DNA of 36,892 bases from JBBDIP01 sp040880305 (lineage in GTDB: Bacteria > Bacillota > Sulfobacillia > Fermentithermobacillales > Fermentithermobacillaceae): NCBI GenBank assembly GCA_040880305.1, contig JBBDIP010000020.1:1-36892 (forward strand), in the 5' to 3' direction. A program made the position numbers and the translations under genes. Shown piece by piece: positions 1-7,800 of the stretch. The notes below the pieces were generated by a model. That model worked only from the letters and a program-made list of their open reading frames with translations, did not search any database and had not been told where the DNA came from. Numbering within the stretch: position 1 is the stretch's first letter; the number at the start of each line of letters is the position of its first letter.

Positions 1-145
1 TGCCCTTGGCGGCGTTCGCGCCGGTCATCGGGTAAAACGCGCCGATCTTGATGACCTTGGGCTGGCTTGAGCAGCCCGACACGAGAAGACCAAAAAGAAC
101 GAGGACTACCGATACCTTGACCAGAAACCGTAGATTCTTGAACAC
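1..145 (-). CDS. ABC transporter substrate-binding lipoprotein, 5' part only
   Basis: Read on the minus strand, a GTG start at 143-145 is preceded by a purine-rich AGGGGGTGG ribosome binding site. The product opens with a basic n-region, a hydrophobic stretch and the lipobox LVSGC, and continues SSQPKVIKIGAFYPMTGANA before the window ends. The lipobox predicts a lipoprotein anchored on the outer face of the membrane. The motif IKIGAFYPMTGANA is typical of the start of periplasmic-binding-fold proteins of the branched-chain amino acid (LivJ/LivK-like) or related ABC uptake systems. Only about 48 codons are visible, so the substrate cannot be stated. The 275 bases from 146 to 420 hold no gene that I can support. 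Confidence 0.8.
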   Translation of the reverse strand, partial: MFKNLRFLVKVSVVLVLFGLLVSGCSSQPKVIKIGAFYPMTGANAAKG

Positions 146-420
146 TCTTCCACCCCCTGGTGAGATTTCGAAGAAGCCTCGACTAATGGATGCTGGAGCG
201 TGGATGCCCGACGCGGAGCGATGCACAACGAAGCGTCAAAAGCAATACGCTGTTACTTCCATGCCACATGGTAAATTCGGCGCGATATGGAAGAATCCTG
301 CAAGCAGATAGGGAGTTGGCAGGGAAGTTGCTGAGGAGTGGATGCCGAAACCTCCTTCAATCTCACAGGTCGCCGCCGTTCTTGTCGCTTTGCTCGCTCA
401 GAATCCGTGTTGGGAGGAAT

Positions 421-736
421 CCAAGTGCTTCAGCCAGACATCGTCTTCATTGGGGAGGCGCGGCGCGGGATTGTGACGCAGATCAACATCTTTGGCGCTC
501 CCGACCTAGTCGTCGAGATACTCAGCCCGAGCACCGAGAAGCGCGACCGCGTAATGAAGCAGCAGCTGTATGGCAAGCTCGGAGTTCAGGAACTGTGGCT
601 GGTCGAACAGAGACAGGGACCATCGAGGTCTTCAGGAGCCAAGATGGGCGCTTAGATGGTCTCTGGAGAGGGAAAGGTGAAGAGTCCGCTGCTGCCGAGG
701 TTTTTGGTAGCGGCTTTGCGGCTGTTCGGCGCTTAG
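421..736 (+). pseudogene. Uma2-family (DUF820) nuclease relic with two frameshifts
   Basis: One frame reads QPDIVFIGEARRG, then GAPDLVVEILSPSTEKRDR and LYGKLGVQELWLV, the conserved core of Uma2-family PD-(D/E)XK proteins. Near 605 the similarity moves to the +1 frame (ETGTIEVFRSQDGRLDGLW). Near 660 it returns to the first frame (KSPLLPRFLVAALRLFGA, then TAG at 734-736), which matches the usual C-terminus. The first frame itself hits a stop at 653-655. I see no convincing N-terminal third upstream, so the relic is also 5' truncated or too decayed to read. Uma2 proteins are abundant, often multicopy accessory genes of unclear role. Its stop overlaps the stop of the convergent nuclease-Nudix gene. 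Confidence 0.75.
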
Positions 737-1989
737 CGGCGGTGAGCGCGATAGTCCATTCGGTCCCTGTCCGCGGTCAAAGGCGGGTCAGAGACAGCCC
801 GCCGCGATGTAAGCCTCTTGCCCACTGCCATGTCGGCCGGAGCTAGACTCACCCTGCCCAGTCCGCCAGGCTGAACCCAACGCGCGGCACTATGCTCGGT
901 GAGAACCGGAGCCCCTGTCGCTGTGCCCTCATAACACAGAAGCCGTATATAGGAATCACCGTAGTCGTAGTCGGTCATCATGAAGGGAACTACGTCATCC
1001 AGGGTAATCCGGAGTTCCTCACGGACCTCCCTCTTGACGCAATCCTCCGGCTTCTCACCCTCCTGCACCTTACCTCCGGGAAACTCCCAGTACCCCGACA
1101 GACTCCCTTGACTCCGCTGGCAGACAAGCACCTGCCGGCTGGCGTCCGAGATCACGGCTGCAGTAACAACCATGAGTCGATTGGACGCGTAGGCCTCTTC
1201 AGCTTTGCGTGGGATCTGCCTCAATTCCTCGTTGTATTCCATCCCGCCTTCCCCATAGTGAACCCGCCTATGGCAGGTTGGGCACAAGGCGATCACTGCG
1301 GAAGGAGCATCTGGCCCATCATCGGAGACGCAATGAATGTGGTGGGTTTCGAGGTACGGGGTGGAACCATTCTTTCGCACAAATGGAGCCGGTTCCCCGC
1401 ACCCTTCGCAGAAACCCTGAGAACGCGCCAAGACCCAAGCCTTGACGGTCCGGCTCCTCTCTCGATAGGTCACCGACCGCATGGCCTTGTCAACTGCCTG
1501 AGTTGAGGCTTCAATCGCCTTCTTCCTCAGGGCCTCAGGAGACTGCTCGGGGCTTTGTTCAACCGGTTCTTCGCCGTCCGGCCCCAGAACGGGCAGGAGT
1601 CGGAATATGATACCGTTACGTAATTGACCGTTGCTGTCAGGTATCTCCTTCTCGTAGTGGTCTACATACTGCATGGACCCCTCAAACCGGTATACCCGCT
1701 TTTCCTCAGTCTCGATGAAAAGCATGAGGGACTTTCTGTCCTTGACATGATTGCGAACCGCCTTGTTACCCTTCCACATCCGCATGGGTCCCGTTTGGCC
1801 GGCGCCTGTATAGTGGAAGAACCCATCGTCTTTCCATTCGTCACGATAGCCGAACTGTCCACCGTGACTATCCGAATAGAGGATGACGACCGGCGTCTTG
1901 CGAGTAGTGATGATACCGCCTTGTATTGATCCCCCAAGGATATCGCTGACCTGCTGCCTGGTGTGTCTTGAGCCTCTTTGAAAGTCCAC
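733..1989 (-). CDS. McrA-like modification-dependent HNH endonuclease fused to a MutT/Nudix hydrolase
   Basis: Three domains are visible in about 418 residues. Residues 4-110 resemble the N-terminal SRA-like domain of ScoMcrA-type restriction enzymes (QGGI, FGYRDEW, FFHYTGAGQTGPMRMWKGNKAV). Residues 194-244 form a Cys4/HNH module: CEGC, then ETHHIH, then CPTCHRRVH, with HH 216-217 as catalytic candidates. Residues 273 onward are a Nudix domain with WEFPGGK and the box G-x5-E-x7-REVREE at 306-328, closest in style to MutT/NudG enzymes that clean the nucleotide pool. The GTG at 1989 is preferred because GGGAGG lies 9 bases upstream; an in-frame TTG at 2019 lies inside a palindrome and lacks such a site. 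Family knowledge predicts cleavage of modified DNA plus hydrolysis of a damaged or modified nucleoside triphosphate. The combined role is inference. Confidence 0.93.
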   Translation of the reverse strand: MDFQRGSRHTRQQVSDILGGSIQGGIITTRKTPVVILYSDSHGGQFGYRDEWKDDGFFHYTGAGQTGPMRMWKGNKAVRNHVKDRKSLMLFIETEEKRVYRFEGSMQYVDHYEKEIPDSNGQLRNGIIFRLLPVLGPDGEEPVEQSPEQSPEALRKKAIEASTQAVDKAMRSVTYRERSRTVKAWVLARSQGFCEGCGEPAPFVRKNGSTPYLETHHIHCVSDDGPDAPSAVIALCPTCHRRVHYGEGGMEYNEELRQIPRKAEEAYASNRLMVVTAAVISDASRQVLVCQRSQGSLSGYWEFPGGKVQEGEKPEDCVKREVREELRITLDDVVPFMMTDYDYGDSYIRLLCYEGTATGAPVLTEHSAARWVQPGGLGRVSLAPADMAVGKRLTSRRAVSDPPLTADRDRMDYRAHRR

Positions 1990-2008
1990 CAGCCTCAGCC
2001 TCCCTACG

Positions 2009-2030
2009 GAAGTTGCCAATTGGCAACTTC
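2009..2030. promoter_or_regulatory. Perfect 22-bp palindrome upstream of the nuclease-Nudix gene
   Basis: The left half is GAAGTTGCCAA and the right half is its exact reverse complement. It lies 20-41 bases upstream of the preferred GTG start at 1989. The core GTTGCC-N4-GGCAAC occurs again at 24223-24238, upstream of an XRE-type regulator gene. A dimeric HTH repressor site is the simplest reading. No clear -10/-35 pair was found for the nuclease gene. Confidence 0.6.
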
Positions 2031-2114
2031 GCCGAGGGCACAGGAACTCCTCTTGCGGTCGATTGTGGAGCCCATATCTGCCTAGGTGCGGTACAATGCC
2101 CTTGAGGTGTCATC

Positions 2115-2702
2115 ATGATCGCCAGGTCTCAAAAGCTCGAGGCAATCACCAGGTTCGGGCTCATGGTGAGCCGGGACCCCTGGTTCGCCTTCCTCATCGG
2201 ATACCTCATTGGCCAAGCCGACCGCGTCAACTTCGTCGGCGACCTCAAGGACGCCGACATCGCCATCCGCCTATCTACACGGGAGTCGGCTGTCTGGCCG
2301 AACGACCCGTTCAAGGCGACTGTCCGGGGCATATCCATGCCCAACACGTTCACCCTGGTCAGGTCCATCAGCGAGGAAGACACTCCTATCTGCGTCTCCC
2401 TCGCCTTCGACCACGCGGAGGATACCCCGTGGTACCAGGCCGTTCTCCTCCCCAGCGTCTCCTACGTCAAGGATGCGGCCGAGGCCGCGCAGGCGGAGTC
2501 AGACGTACTGTGGAAGGAAATGGACCACACCCTCGACATCTACCGCGAGGCCAAAGCGATGCTTAAGGATGGAGACCCGGTGCGCCAGAGGGAGCTGTCC
2601 TACTACACGGGGGTTGCTGAGGAGCAGATGAAACGGCTCAGCCGGCAGATGGAGGAACTCAACAAGCATATGAAGAGGATTGCGAAGCAGGACGAGCAGT
2701 AG
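2115..2702 (+). CDS. Hypothetical protein, divergent to the nuclease-Nudix gene
   Basis: A 195-residue protein that I do not recognise. The ATG is preceded by AGGTG about 5 bases away, and a TACAAT hexamer at 2092-2097 could be a -10 element, although no good -35 is seen. The first half is mixed alpha/beta in character (PWFAFLIGYLIGQADRVNF, then VWPNDPFKATVRGISMPNTF), with no obvious signal peptide and at most one weak hydrophobic patch near residue 25. From about residue 125 it is highly charged and helical (KDAAEAAQAESDVLWKEMD to the C-terminus), likely a coiled coil. Codon use resembles its neighbours. It sits between accessory genes and relics, so a role alongside the nuclease is possible but unproven. 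Confidence 0.75.
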   Translation: MIARSQKLEAITRFGLMVSRDPWFAFLIGYLIGQADRVNFVGDLKDADIAIRLSTRESAVWPNDPFKATVRGISMPNTFTLVRSISEEDTPICVSLAFDHAEDTPWYQAVLLPSVSYVKDAAEAAQAESDVLWKEMDHTLDIYREAKAMLKDGDPVRQRELSYYTGVAEEQMKRLSRQMEELNKHMKRIAKQDEQ

Positions 2703-2734
2703 GATTCACAAGACGATCCCCCGTGACTCCGCAC

Positions 2735-2950
2735 TGGAAGAACCCCTCAGCCAACGACCCGTACAGGACAACCTTCGAAACCCCGTGCTCGCGTTTAAGG
2801 AATGCGGAAACCTGCCGCGCACGATCCATGGCGTCCCGGCGAAGGGTCTCCTCTCTCTCGGCGCGTTTGTCGCGCACGACTTTGGCGGCCTCGGGCGAAT
2901 CCCACGTCTCGGGGTGGACACCTACCTGGCTAAGTCTGGAATTTTGACTG
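2735..2950 (-). pseudogene. Truncated nucleotidyltransferase (MNT-type) relic
   Basis: On the minus strand one frame reads VHPETWDSPEAAKVVRDKR, a charged helix, then SAFLKREHGVSKVVLYGSLA followed by EGFF. This is the N-terminal part of a small minimal nucleotidyltransferase, up to and including the GS motif of the pol-beta fold. The frame then leaves the family: the DxD metal-binding residues expected about 10 residues later are absent, and the sequence runs into the 3' end of the neighbouring plus-strand gene. The catalytic half is therefore missing. Such proteins usually pair with HEPN partners as toxin-antitoxin or AMPylation modules; no partner remains here. Confidence 0.65.
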
Positions 2951-3058
2951 TACGTGTTTGGAATCCCCTACAGCCAGGATCTTACAGTCGTCCAACCGAA
3001 ATGGCAAGGCGGCAAGACTGCCAACCCCGATACCCTTCCAGGCACAAATATGCCAAAA

Positions 3059-3186
3059 ATGGCCACTGTTTCGGCGGACACCTGCCAGTGATGACATGCT
3101 TTCCGGAAAATGGTGGTCCAAAATGGCATGCTTCGCGGCGGATACTGGTCATGGATGTCAGTCTTTGGCCCGGAATGACTGCCTAA
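3059..3186. repeat. Degenerate tandem array, four units at exact 32-bp spacing
   Basis: Units begin at 3059, 3091, 3123 and 3155, each with a start like ATGGCATGCTTTCGGCGGA: ATGGCCACTGTTTCGGCGGA, ATGACATGCTTTCCGGAAAA, ATGGCATGCTTCGCGGCGGA and ATGTCAGTCTTTGGCCCGGA. The remaining 12 bases of each unit are poorly conserved. No gene covers 2951-3202. Multiple related sites in a row are known at the ends of IS21-family elements, where IstA binds, and a decayed element end is my preferred reading. No transposase gene is present. Confidence 0.55.
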
Positions 3187-3202
3187 GCAGGTCAAACAGG
3201 CA

Positions 3203-3241
3203 CAAAACAAGCCCCGGCCAGGACTTTCATCCCGCCGGGGC
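3203..3241 (-). terminator. Intrinsic terminator after the peptidase operon
   Basis: Read on the minus strand, an 8-bp GC-rich stem (GCCCCGGC paired with GCCGGGGC) with a 15-base loop is followed by TTGTTTTG. It lies 27 bases beyond the stop of the M42 peptidase gene and would end the cobO-M14-M14-M42 transcript. Confidence 0.8.
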
Positions 3242-3267
3242 CGCTAGTTCTTCCTACTTCCTGCTCC

Positions 3268-4332
3268 CTACTCGCCCAGCACGTACGCCGTGACGAGCCT
3301 GGCCGTCGCAAGCAGGCCTTCCTTATGGGTCCGCTCGTGGGAGTGTGAGGCGTCGACGCCCGTACCCACGCAGGCGCACCTGACGTCGTGGCCCGCCCGT
3401 AGGAGGGGGCCGGCATCGGAGCCGTAGAACGGGAATATGTCCACCACGTAGGCGATGTCGTGCTTCTCGCACACGCGCTCCAGCTTCTTGCGGAGGTCGT
3501 AGTCGTATGGCCCGCCGCCGTCCTTGGCGCAGATTGAGACCGAGAACTCGTTGCCGAGCAGACCGTCGCCGACGCAGCCCATGTCCACCGCGATGAACTC
3601 CCGCACGGTGTCCGGGATTCCGTAAGACGCGCCGTGCCCGACCTCCTCAAAGTTGCTGATGAAGAAGTGGGTGGTGTACTCGGGCTGGAGTTTCTTGTCC
3701 GCCAGGTACTTGGCGCAGCCCAGCAGGGCGGCGACCGACGCCTTGTCGTCCAAATGGCGGGACTTGATGAACCCGGAGGGCGTGACCTCGGTCCTCGGGT
3801 CGAACACTACGAAGTCGCCGACCCCAATCCCCAGTTGGAGGACGTCATCCTTGGTCTTGACCTTCTCGTCGATACGGACCTCCATGTTGTCTGCGTTGCG
3901 CTCCATCTTGGAGGTTTCCTGGCCCCAGACGTGGGACGCTGCCTTGTTGATGAGGATGGTCCCGGTGTACCGCTTGCCGTTGTCGGCCTTGATGGTGACG
4001 TGCTCGCCTTCGAGGCTGGGCCAGGGAGATCCGCCGACATTGGTCAGCTTCAGCCTACCGTTGCTCTTGACCTCGAAAACCATGGCGCCCAGCGTATCCA
4101 CGTGGGCCGACAGGCCTCGGTCCATGCCCTGCTTCTTCCCGGGGACGCTCACTAAGAGCCCACCCTTGTTGGTGATGACGGGCCGGTAGTCAAGTCCCTC
4201 GAACTGGGCCTTAATCCACTGGACCGCCTCTTTGGTATCGCCACTGGGGCTGGGGATCTTGCAGAGCGCCACCAGTTTCTCAGTTATGTACTCGATATCA
4301 GGGATGTTATTGGGCGTCATGTTGATACCCAT
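3268..4332 (-). CDS. M42-family metallo-aminopeptidase
   Basis: A 354-residue cytoplasmic protein of the M42 glutamyl/deblocking aminopeptidase family, the usual length. Metal and catalytic motifs are all visible: SAHVDTLG (His77, Asp79), RHLDDKA (bridging Asp), NFEEVGHG (catalytic Glu followed by a metal-binding Glu), VDMGCVGD, and the C-terminal GVDASHSHERTH with the last metal ligand. M42 enzymes form dodecameric shells that trim N-terminal residues from peptides. The ATG at 4332 has GGAGG 7 bases upstream; a second ATG four codons later is less well placed. It follows the M14 gene by 13 bases and is the last gene of the run, so it probably shares a transcript and a role in intracellular peptide breakdown. 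Confidence 0.93.
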   Translation of the reverse strand: MGINMTPNNIPDIEYITEKLVALCKIPSPSGDTKEAVQWIKAQFEGLDYRPVITNKGGLLVSVPGKKQGMDRGLSAHVDTLGAMVFEVKSNGRLKLTNVGGSPWPSLEGEHVTIKADNGKRYTGTILINKAASHVWGQETSKMERNADNMEVRIDEKVKTKDDVLQLGIGVGDFVVFDPRTEVTPSGFIKSRHLDDKASVAALLGCAKYLADKKLQPEYTTHFFISNFEEVGHGASYGIPDTVREFIAVDMGCVGDGLLGNEFSVSICAKDGGGPYDYDLRKKLERVCEKHDIAYVVDIFPFYGSDAGPLLRAGHDVRCACVGTGVDASHSHERTHKEGLLATARLVTAYVLGE

Positions 4333-4345
4333 GGACTCGCCTCCG

Positions 4346-6040
4346 TTATTGCAGCACTACCTCGGCTTTAGCCTTCCCGGCCCTGGGGGTCCTGGCCTCA
4401 ATGGTCAGTTTTGACCCCTTGGGGGCGCGCACGGCCCAGGTCAGCTTCTGCTTGATCTCGCCGCCGCCTACGCGGCCGCCGAGGTTGCCGATCTCCTGCT
4501 CGGCCTTGCCTGTGACGATGTGCGCGTTGCAGCCTGGAGGACAGGTCCTCCCCGTCTCGCATGCTCCGCCCAGGATCACCTTTACCGGCTTGGCCTGCCT
4601 GACTTTGAGCGCGTTGTACGTGACGTGTGTTGGCAGGTAGCCCTCGTTCTTCACGACGGCCTCCACCTTGTAGACCCCGTCCGCCAGCGCCTCGACCTTG
4701 ATCTTCTCGATGACCAGGTGCGGAGCCACGGCGGCCCTGGTCAGCGTGAACTCGGAGTTCTTCTGGCACTCCTCTTCGAGCAGGGAGATTGGTGGGTTCT
4801 GACGCCCCATTTTGGGCTCCCATCCACCTATCTCGACATCGCCCAGTTGCGGGTGCTTGAATGCGCGCCAGTTGATGAAGATCTTGCCTTCCAACTTCTC
4901 GTCCTGCCATTTCAGCAGTTTGAGGCCATCTTCTTCGCGATCCTTCTCGGACATCGCCCGGTATTGCTGGGGCGATCGCTTTTGGACGCCGGCCCTCCCC
5001 TGCATATCCCAGAGTTCAGTCTCGAAAGCCAGCACACCAAGGGTCTCATAGGCCCACTCCAGGTCAGAACCCACCGGCGCGCTGGACGGGTCAACAGCGA
5101 ACGCCTCAAACACCGACTTCATGGGGTATCCATTCTGCTCTTGGACGAGCTCGCCCAGAGTCTGGTAGAGAGCGAGGTCTTTTTGGTCGAGGTGGCGGTC
5201 CCCCTTGTTGGCCGGGGGACGGAGCTGGATGCCTCCGCTTGTGTGGTAAGCCATGGACGTGGTGATGTTGGGATGCGCGAGGTAGAAGTCCCCCACGGCC
5301 TTCATCTCCGGCTCTGAGAAGGGATAGTCGCCCGACCCCGCTTGGCGCACCGGGAGCGTCCAGTTAGCCGGGTACTGGCGGTTGAAGTCCAGGCGGTGCT
5401 TGCCCTGAATGGGCGTGACCGGGACGTCCGGGTCGTAGTCCCTCACGAGACCCTCGGTAAAGACGTCGTAGTAGGTCTCGCCAGTCCCGATTTCGTCGGC
5501 GCGGCGGTGGATCATGAGGCGGGCGTCCTTCTGGGACACCTTCCAGTTGCCGTCGGGGTCCTTTACCCTCATCTGCAGGATCTTACCGTCGCCGTCTATG
5601 TCCTCGGGGTACAGGCCGGGCTTCTCGTCGACGTCCTGGGGCCATGGATGCAGGCTCGACCTCAGCATGTACGGCGTCGTGAGGTAGTACTCCGACCCGT
5701 CCACCGTGATCCTGGGGATGAAGTAGAAGACGCGGGTGTCTACCATCGCGGTGACCTTCGGGTCCTTGCCGTACCCCTCAAGCATCCGCCTTATGGTGTA
5801 GAGGATGACCTCGCAGCCCGTGACCTCTCCGGCGTGGGTGTTGCCGTCAGTGTAGACGCCAGGCTTGTCGGCGCCGCAGCCGGTCGCGTGGCTGGTGATC
5901 TCGAGCATCTGGATCTCGCGCCCCTGGTAGGACTTGCCCACGCACTCGACCCTGCACAGGTCGGGATACTCGCGAACGCAGTCCTGCAGGAACGCGCGGA
6001 TCTCGTCGTATTTGTGATAGCGGTCGAAGGTTATGTTCAC
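4346..6040 (-). CDS. M14-family zinc carboxypeptidase (second of a tandem pair)
   Basis: The 564-residue product has the M14 zinc site GNTHAGEVTG (His69, Glu72), the third zinc ligand in AYHTSGG, and the catalytic Glu in FETELWD. DIDGDGKILQMRVKDPDGNW is an Asp-rich insert shared with the upstream paralogue. The C-terminal 130 residues form a beta-rich domain of the kind added in large M14 proteins. No signal peptide is visible, so action in the cytoplasm is likely unless export is unconventional. The GTG start has GGGGAGG 7 bases upstream. It is separated by 13 bases from each neighbouring peptidase gene. Substrate preference cannot be read from the sequence. Confidence 0.92.
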   Translation of the reverse strand: MNITFDRYHKYDEIRAFLQDCVREYPDLCRVECVGKSYQGREIQMLEITSHATGCGADKPGVYTDGNTHAGEVTGCEVILYTIRRMLEGYGKDPKVTAMVDTRVFYFIPRITVDGSEYYLTTPYMLRSSLHPWPQDVDEKPGLYPEDIDGDGKILQMRVKDPDGNWKVSQKDARLMIHRRADEIGTGETYYDVFTEGLVRDYDPDVPVTPIQGKHRLDFNRQYPANWTLPVRQAGSGDYPFSEPEMKAVGDFYLAHPNITTSMAYHTSGGIQLRPPANKGDRHLDQKDLALYQTLGELVQEQNGYPMKSVFEAFAVDPSSAPVGSDLEWAYETLGVLAFETELWDMQGRAGVQKRSPQQYRAMSEKDREEDGLKLLKWQDEKLEGKIFINWRAFKHPQLGDVEIGGWEPKMGRQNPPISLLEEECQKNSEFTLTRAAVAPHLVIEKIKVEALADGVYKVEAVVKNEGYLPTHVTYNALKVRQAKPVKVILGGACETGRTCPPGCNAHIVTGKAEQEIGNLGGRVGGGEIKQKLTWAVRAPKGSKLTIEARTPRAGKAKAEVVLQ

Positions 6041-6053
6041 TTGGTGTCCTCCC

Positions 6054-7775
6054 CTACTCCAGCGTCACTTCCACCTTGTCGACGCCGGCCTTCATGGACT
6101 CGGCAACAACTGTAACCTTGGTGCCCGCCTTGGCGCGGACGATCCAGTCGACGTCCTTGTGGTTGCCCGGCGTGCTGCCTCCGTACCAGCCCATCCCACC
6201 GCGCGCGCCGCCTGACAGGCCCGGCAGGTGGGCGATCTCCTGCTTGGGCTTGCCGATGACAAAGGTCAATGCGGCATCAGCCGCGCCTGCGGTCGAACCC
6301 TCAGTCGCCCCAACAGCAGCCTCCGCCGCCTTCAGCTCGACGGTCACAGGCTTGGTCTTGCCCGCATTCACGGCCATCTGGCAGCCGTAGGTGGGCATGA
6401 AGCTGTTGTTGGTCACAACGGCCTTGACCTTGTAGAGGCCTTCGGCCAGTTTCTCTACGGTGACCCTTTCGACGTCCAGCTCAGGCAGGCATGCCGCGTG
6501 GTACAGGGTGAACACGCAGTTCTTGTGGCACTCGCCCTCCAGGAACTGGGTTGGAGGGTTGGTCAGGACGAACTTGGTCTTCCATCCGCCCAGCTCCACC
6601 TTGCCGAGCTGCGGGTGGTCGAACTCGTGCCACTTCACGAAGCCCTGGCTTGCGATCTCCCTGTCGTTCCAGGTCAGGAGCGCCAGTTGGCTCTCCTCGG
6701 AGTTGCGTCCCCTGCGGTCGAACAGCTTGTTGCCTGCTCTGACCGAGGCGTCCCACAGCTCCGTGGAAAACGTGATGATGCCCTGGTGTTCGTACAGCCA
6801 ATCCATGAACACGCCCTTGAGCGGGTGTTCCTTGTCGGCGGTGTAGTCCTCGTAGGTGGAAATGTCCGGGTATCCGGTGAGTTCCTTGCCCTTGGCGCCG
6901 ATGGTTTTGTAGATCAGGACGTCGACCGGCGGCAGCTTGCTGTCGGGCTTGGTGCAGGACGGACGCAAGATGGCGCCCATCGTAGTGTGGTAGGACATGC
7001 CTCCGACGATGTTTGGATGGGCCAGGATGAAGTTAGCCACGTTCCTGGTCTCGGGCTCCGACAGCGGATACGGGCCGGCGCCGCGCTGGACTACGTCGGG
7101 CTCCCAGTTGGCGGGATAGTTGCGGTTGATGTCCAGGCTCCACTTTGGCTGAGCTATTTTGACCTCGCCGCCGTCCCAGTTCTTGATGGTCCCCTCTTGA
7201 TAGATCCGGTAGAACGGGCCTTCCTTATCCCAGGGCTCGCGGCGGACCATCAGGCGGCAATCCTTGTTGGAGACCTTCCAGTCGCCCTCCGGGTCCTTAA
7301 CCCGCATCTGGAGTATCCAGCCGTCTCCGTCCACATCCTCCGGGTTCAGGCCGTCGTCGTTGTCCCTCTTGGGCCACTCGCGCACGCTGGACCGCATCTG
7401 CCATGGCGTGTGGAGGAACATTTCGGCTCCGTCGATGGAGATCCTGGGCAGTATGTACCAAGTCTTGTTGTCGACCAACCCGGTGACGAAGCAGTCAGTT
7501 CCGTAGTTGGACAGCAGGTACCACGCAGTATACAGGCAGACCGCGGAGCCGGTGACCTCTCCCGCGTGGTGGTTGCCGTCTATGTACATCGCGGGCTTCT
7601 TGTCGGGGCAACCCTTCTTCTGGTTGGTGATCTCCACCATCCACATGTCGCGCCCCTCGTACGTCTTGCCGATGGAGTACATCTTCGCGAGGTCGCTCTT
7701 CTCCTCGACCATTTCCTTCAGGATCGCCGTGAGCTCGGCGTAGTCATAATACCTGGCGAAATCCGGTTTCTTCAC
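6054..7775 (-). CDS. M14-family zinc carboxypeptidase (first of a tandem pair)
   Basis: A 573-residue paralogue of the next gene in the operon, alignable along its length: GNHHAGEVTG (His70, Glu73), RISIDGAE, DVDGDGWILQMRVKDPEGDW, SLDINRNYPANW, SYHTTMGA (third zinc ligand) and FSTELWD (catalytic Glu). It differs by an Ala-rich insert around residues 480-500 and a Gly-rich loop (GGARGGMGWYGG) near residue 530. No signal peptide is seen. The GTG start has GGAGG 7 bases upstream, 25 bases after the cobalamin adenosyltransferase stop. The pair probably arose by duplication and then diverged. The long open frame on the opposite strand here (554 codons) is a GC-rich shadow. Confidence 0.92.
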   Translation of the reverse strand: MKKPDFARYYDYAELTAILKEMVEEKSDLAKMYSIGKTYEGRDMWMVEITNQKKGCPDKKPAMYIDGNHHAGEVTGSAVCLYTAWYLLSNYGTDCFVTGLVDNKTWYILPRISIDGAEMFLHTPWQMRSSVREWPKRDNDDGLNPEDVDGDGWILQMRVKDPEGDWKVSNKDCRLMVRREPWDKEGPFYRIYQEGTIKNWDGGEVKIAQPKWSLDINRNYPANWEPDVVQRGAGPYPLSEPETRNVANFILAHPNIVGGMSYHTTMGAILRPSCTKPDSKLPPVDVLIYKTIGAKGKELTGYPDISTYEDYTADKEHPLKGVFMDWLYEHQGIITFSTELWDASVRAGNKLFDRRGRNSEESQLALLTWNDREIASQGFVKWHEFDHPQLGKVELGGWKTKFVLTNPPTQFLEGECHKNCVFTLYHAACLPELDVERVTVEKLAEGLYKVKAVVTNNSFMPTYGCQMAVNAGKTKPVTVELKAAEAAVGATEGSTAGAADAALTFVIGKPKQEIAHLPGLSGGARGGMGWYGGSTPGNHKDVDWIVRAKAGTKVTVVAESMKAGVDKVEVTLE

Positions 7776-7800
7776 AAGCCATCCTCCTCCAATGGAAGTC

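Noticed and set aside
1990..2019. TTG at 2019 as start of the nuclease-Nudix gene
   Set aside because: It lies inside the 22-bp palindrome without a ribosome site, while a GTG at 1989 has GGGAGG 9 bases upstream and matches the usual domain start.
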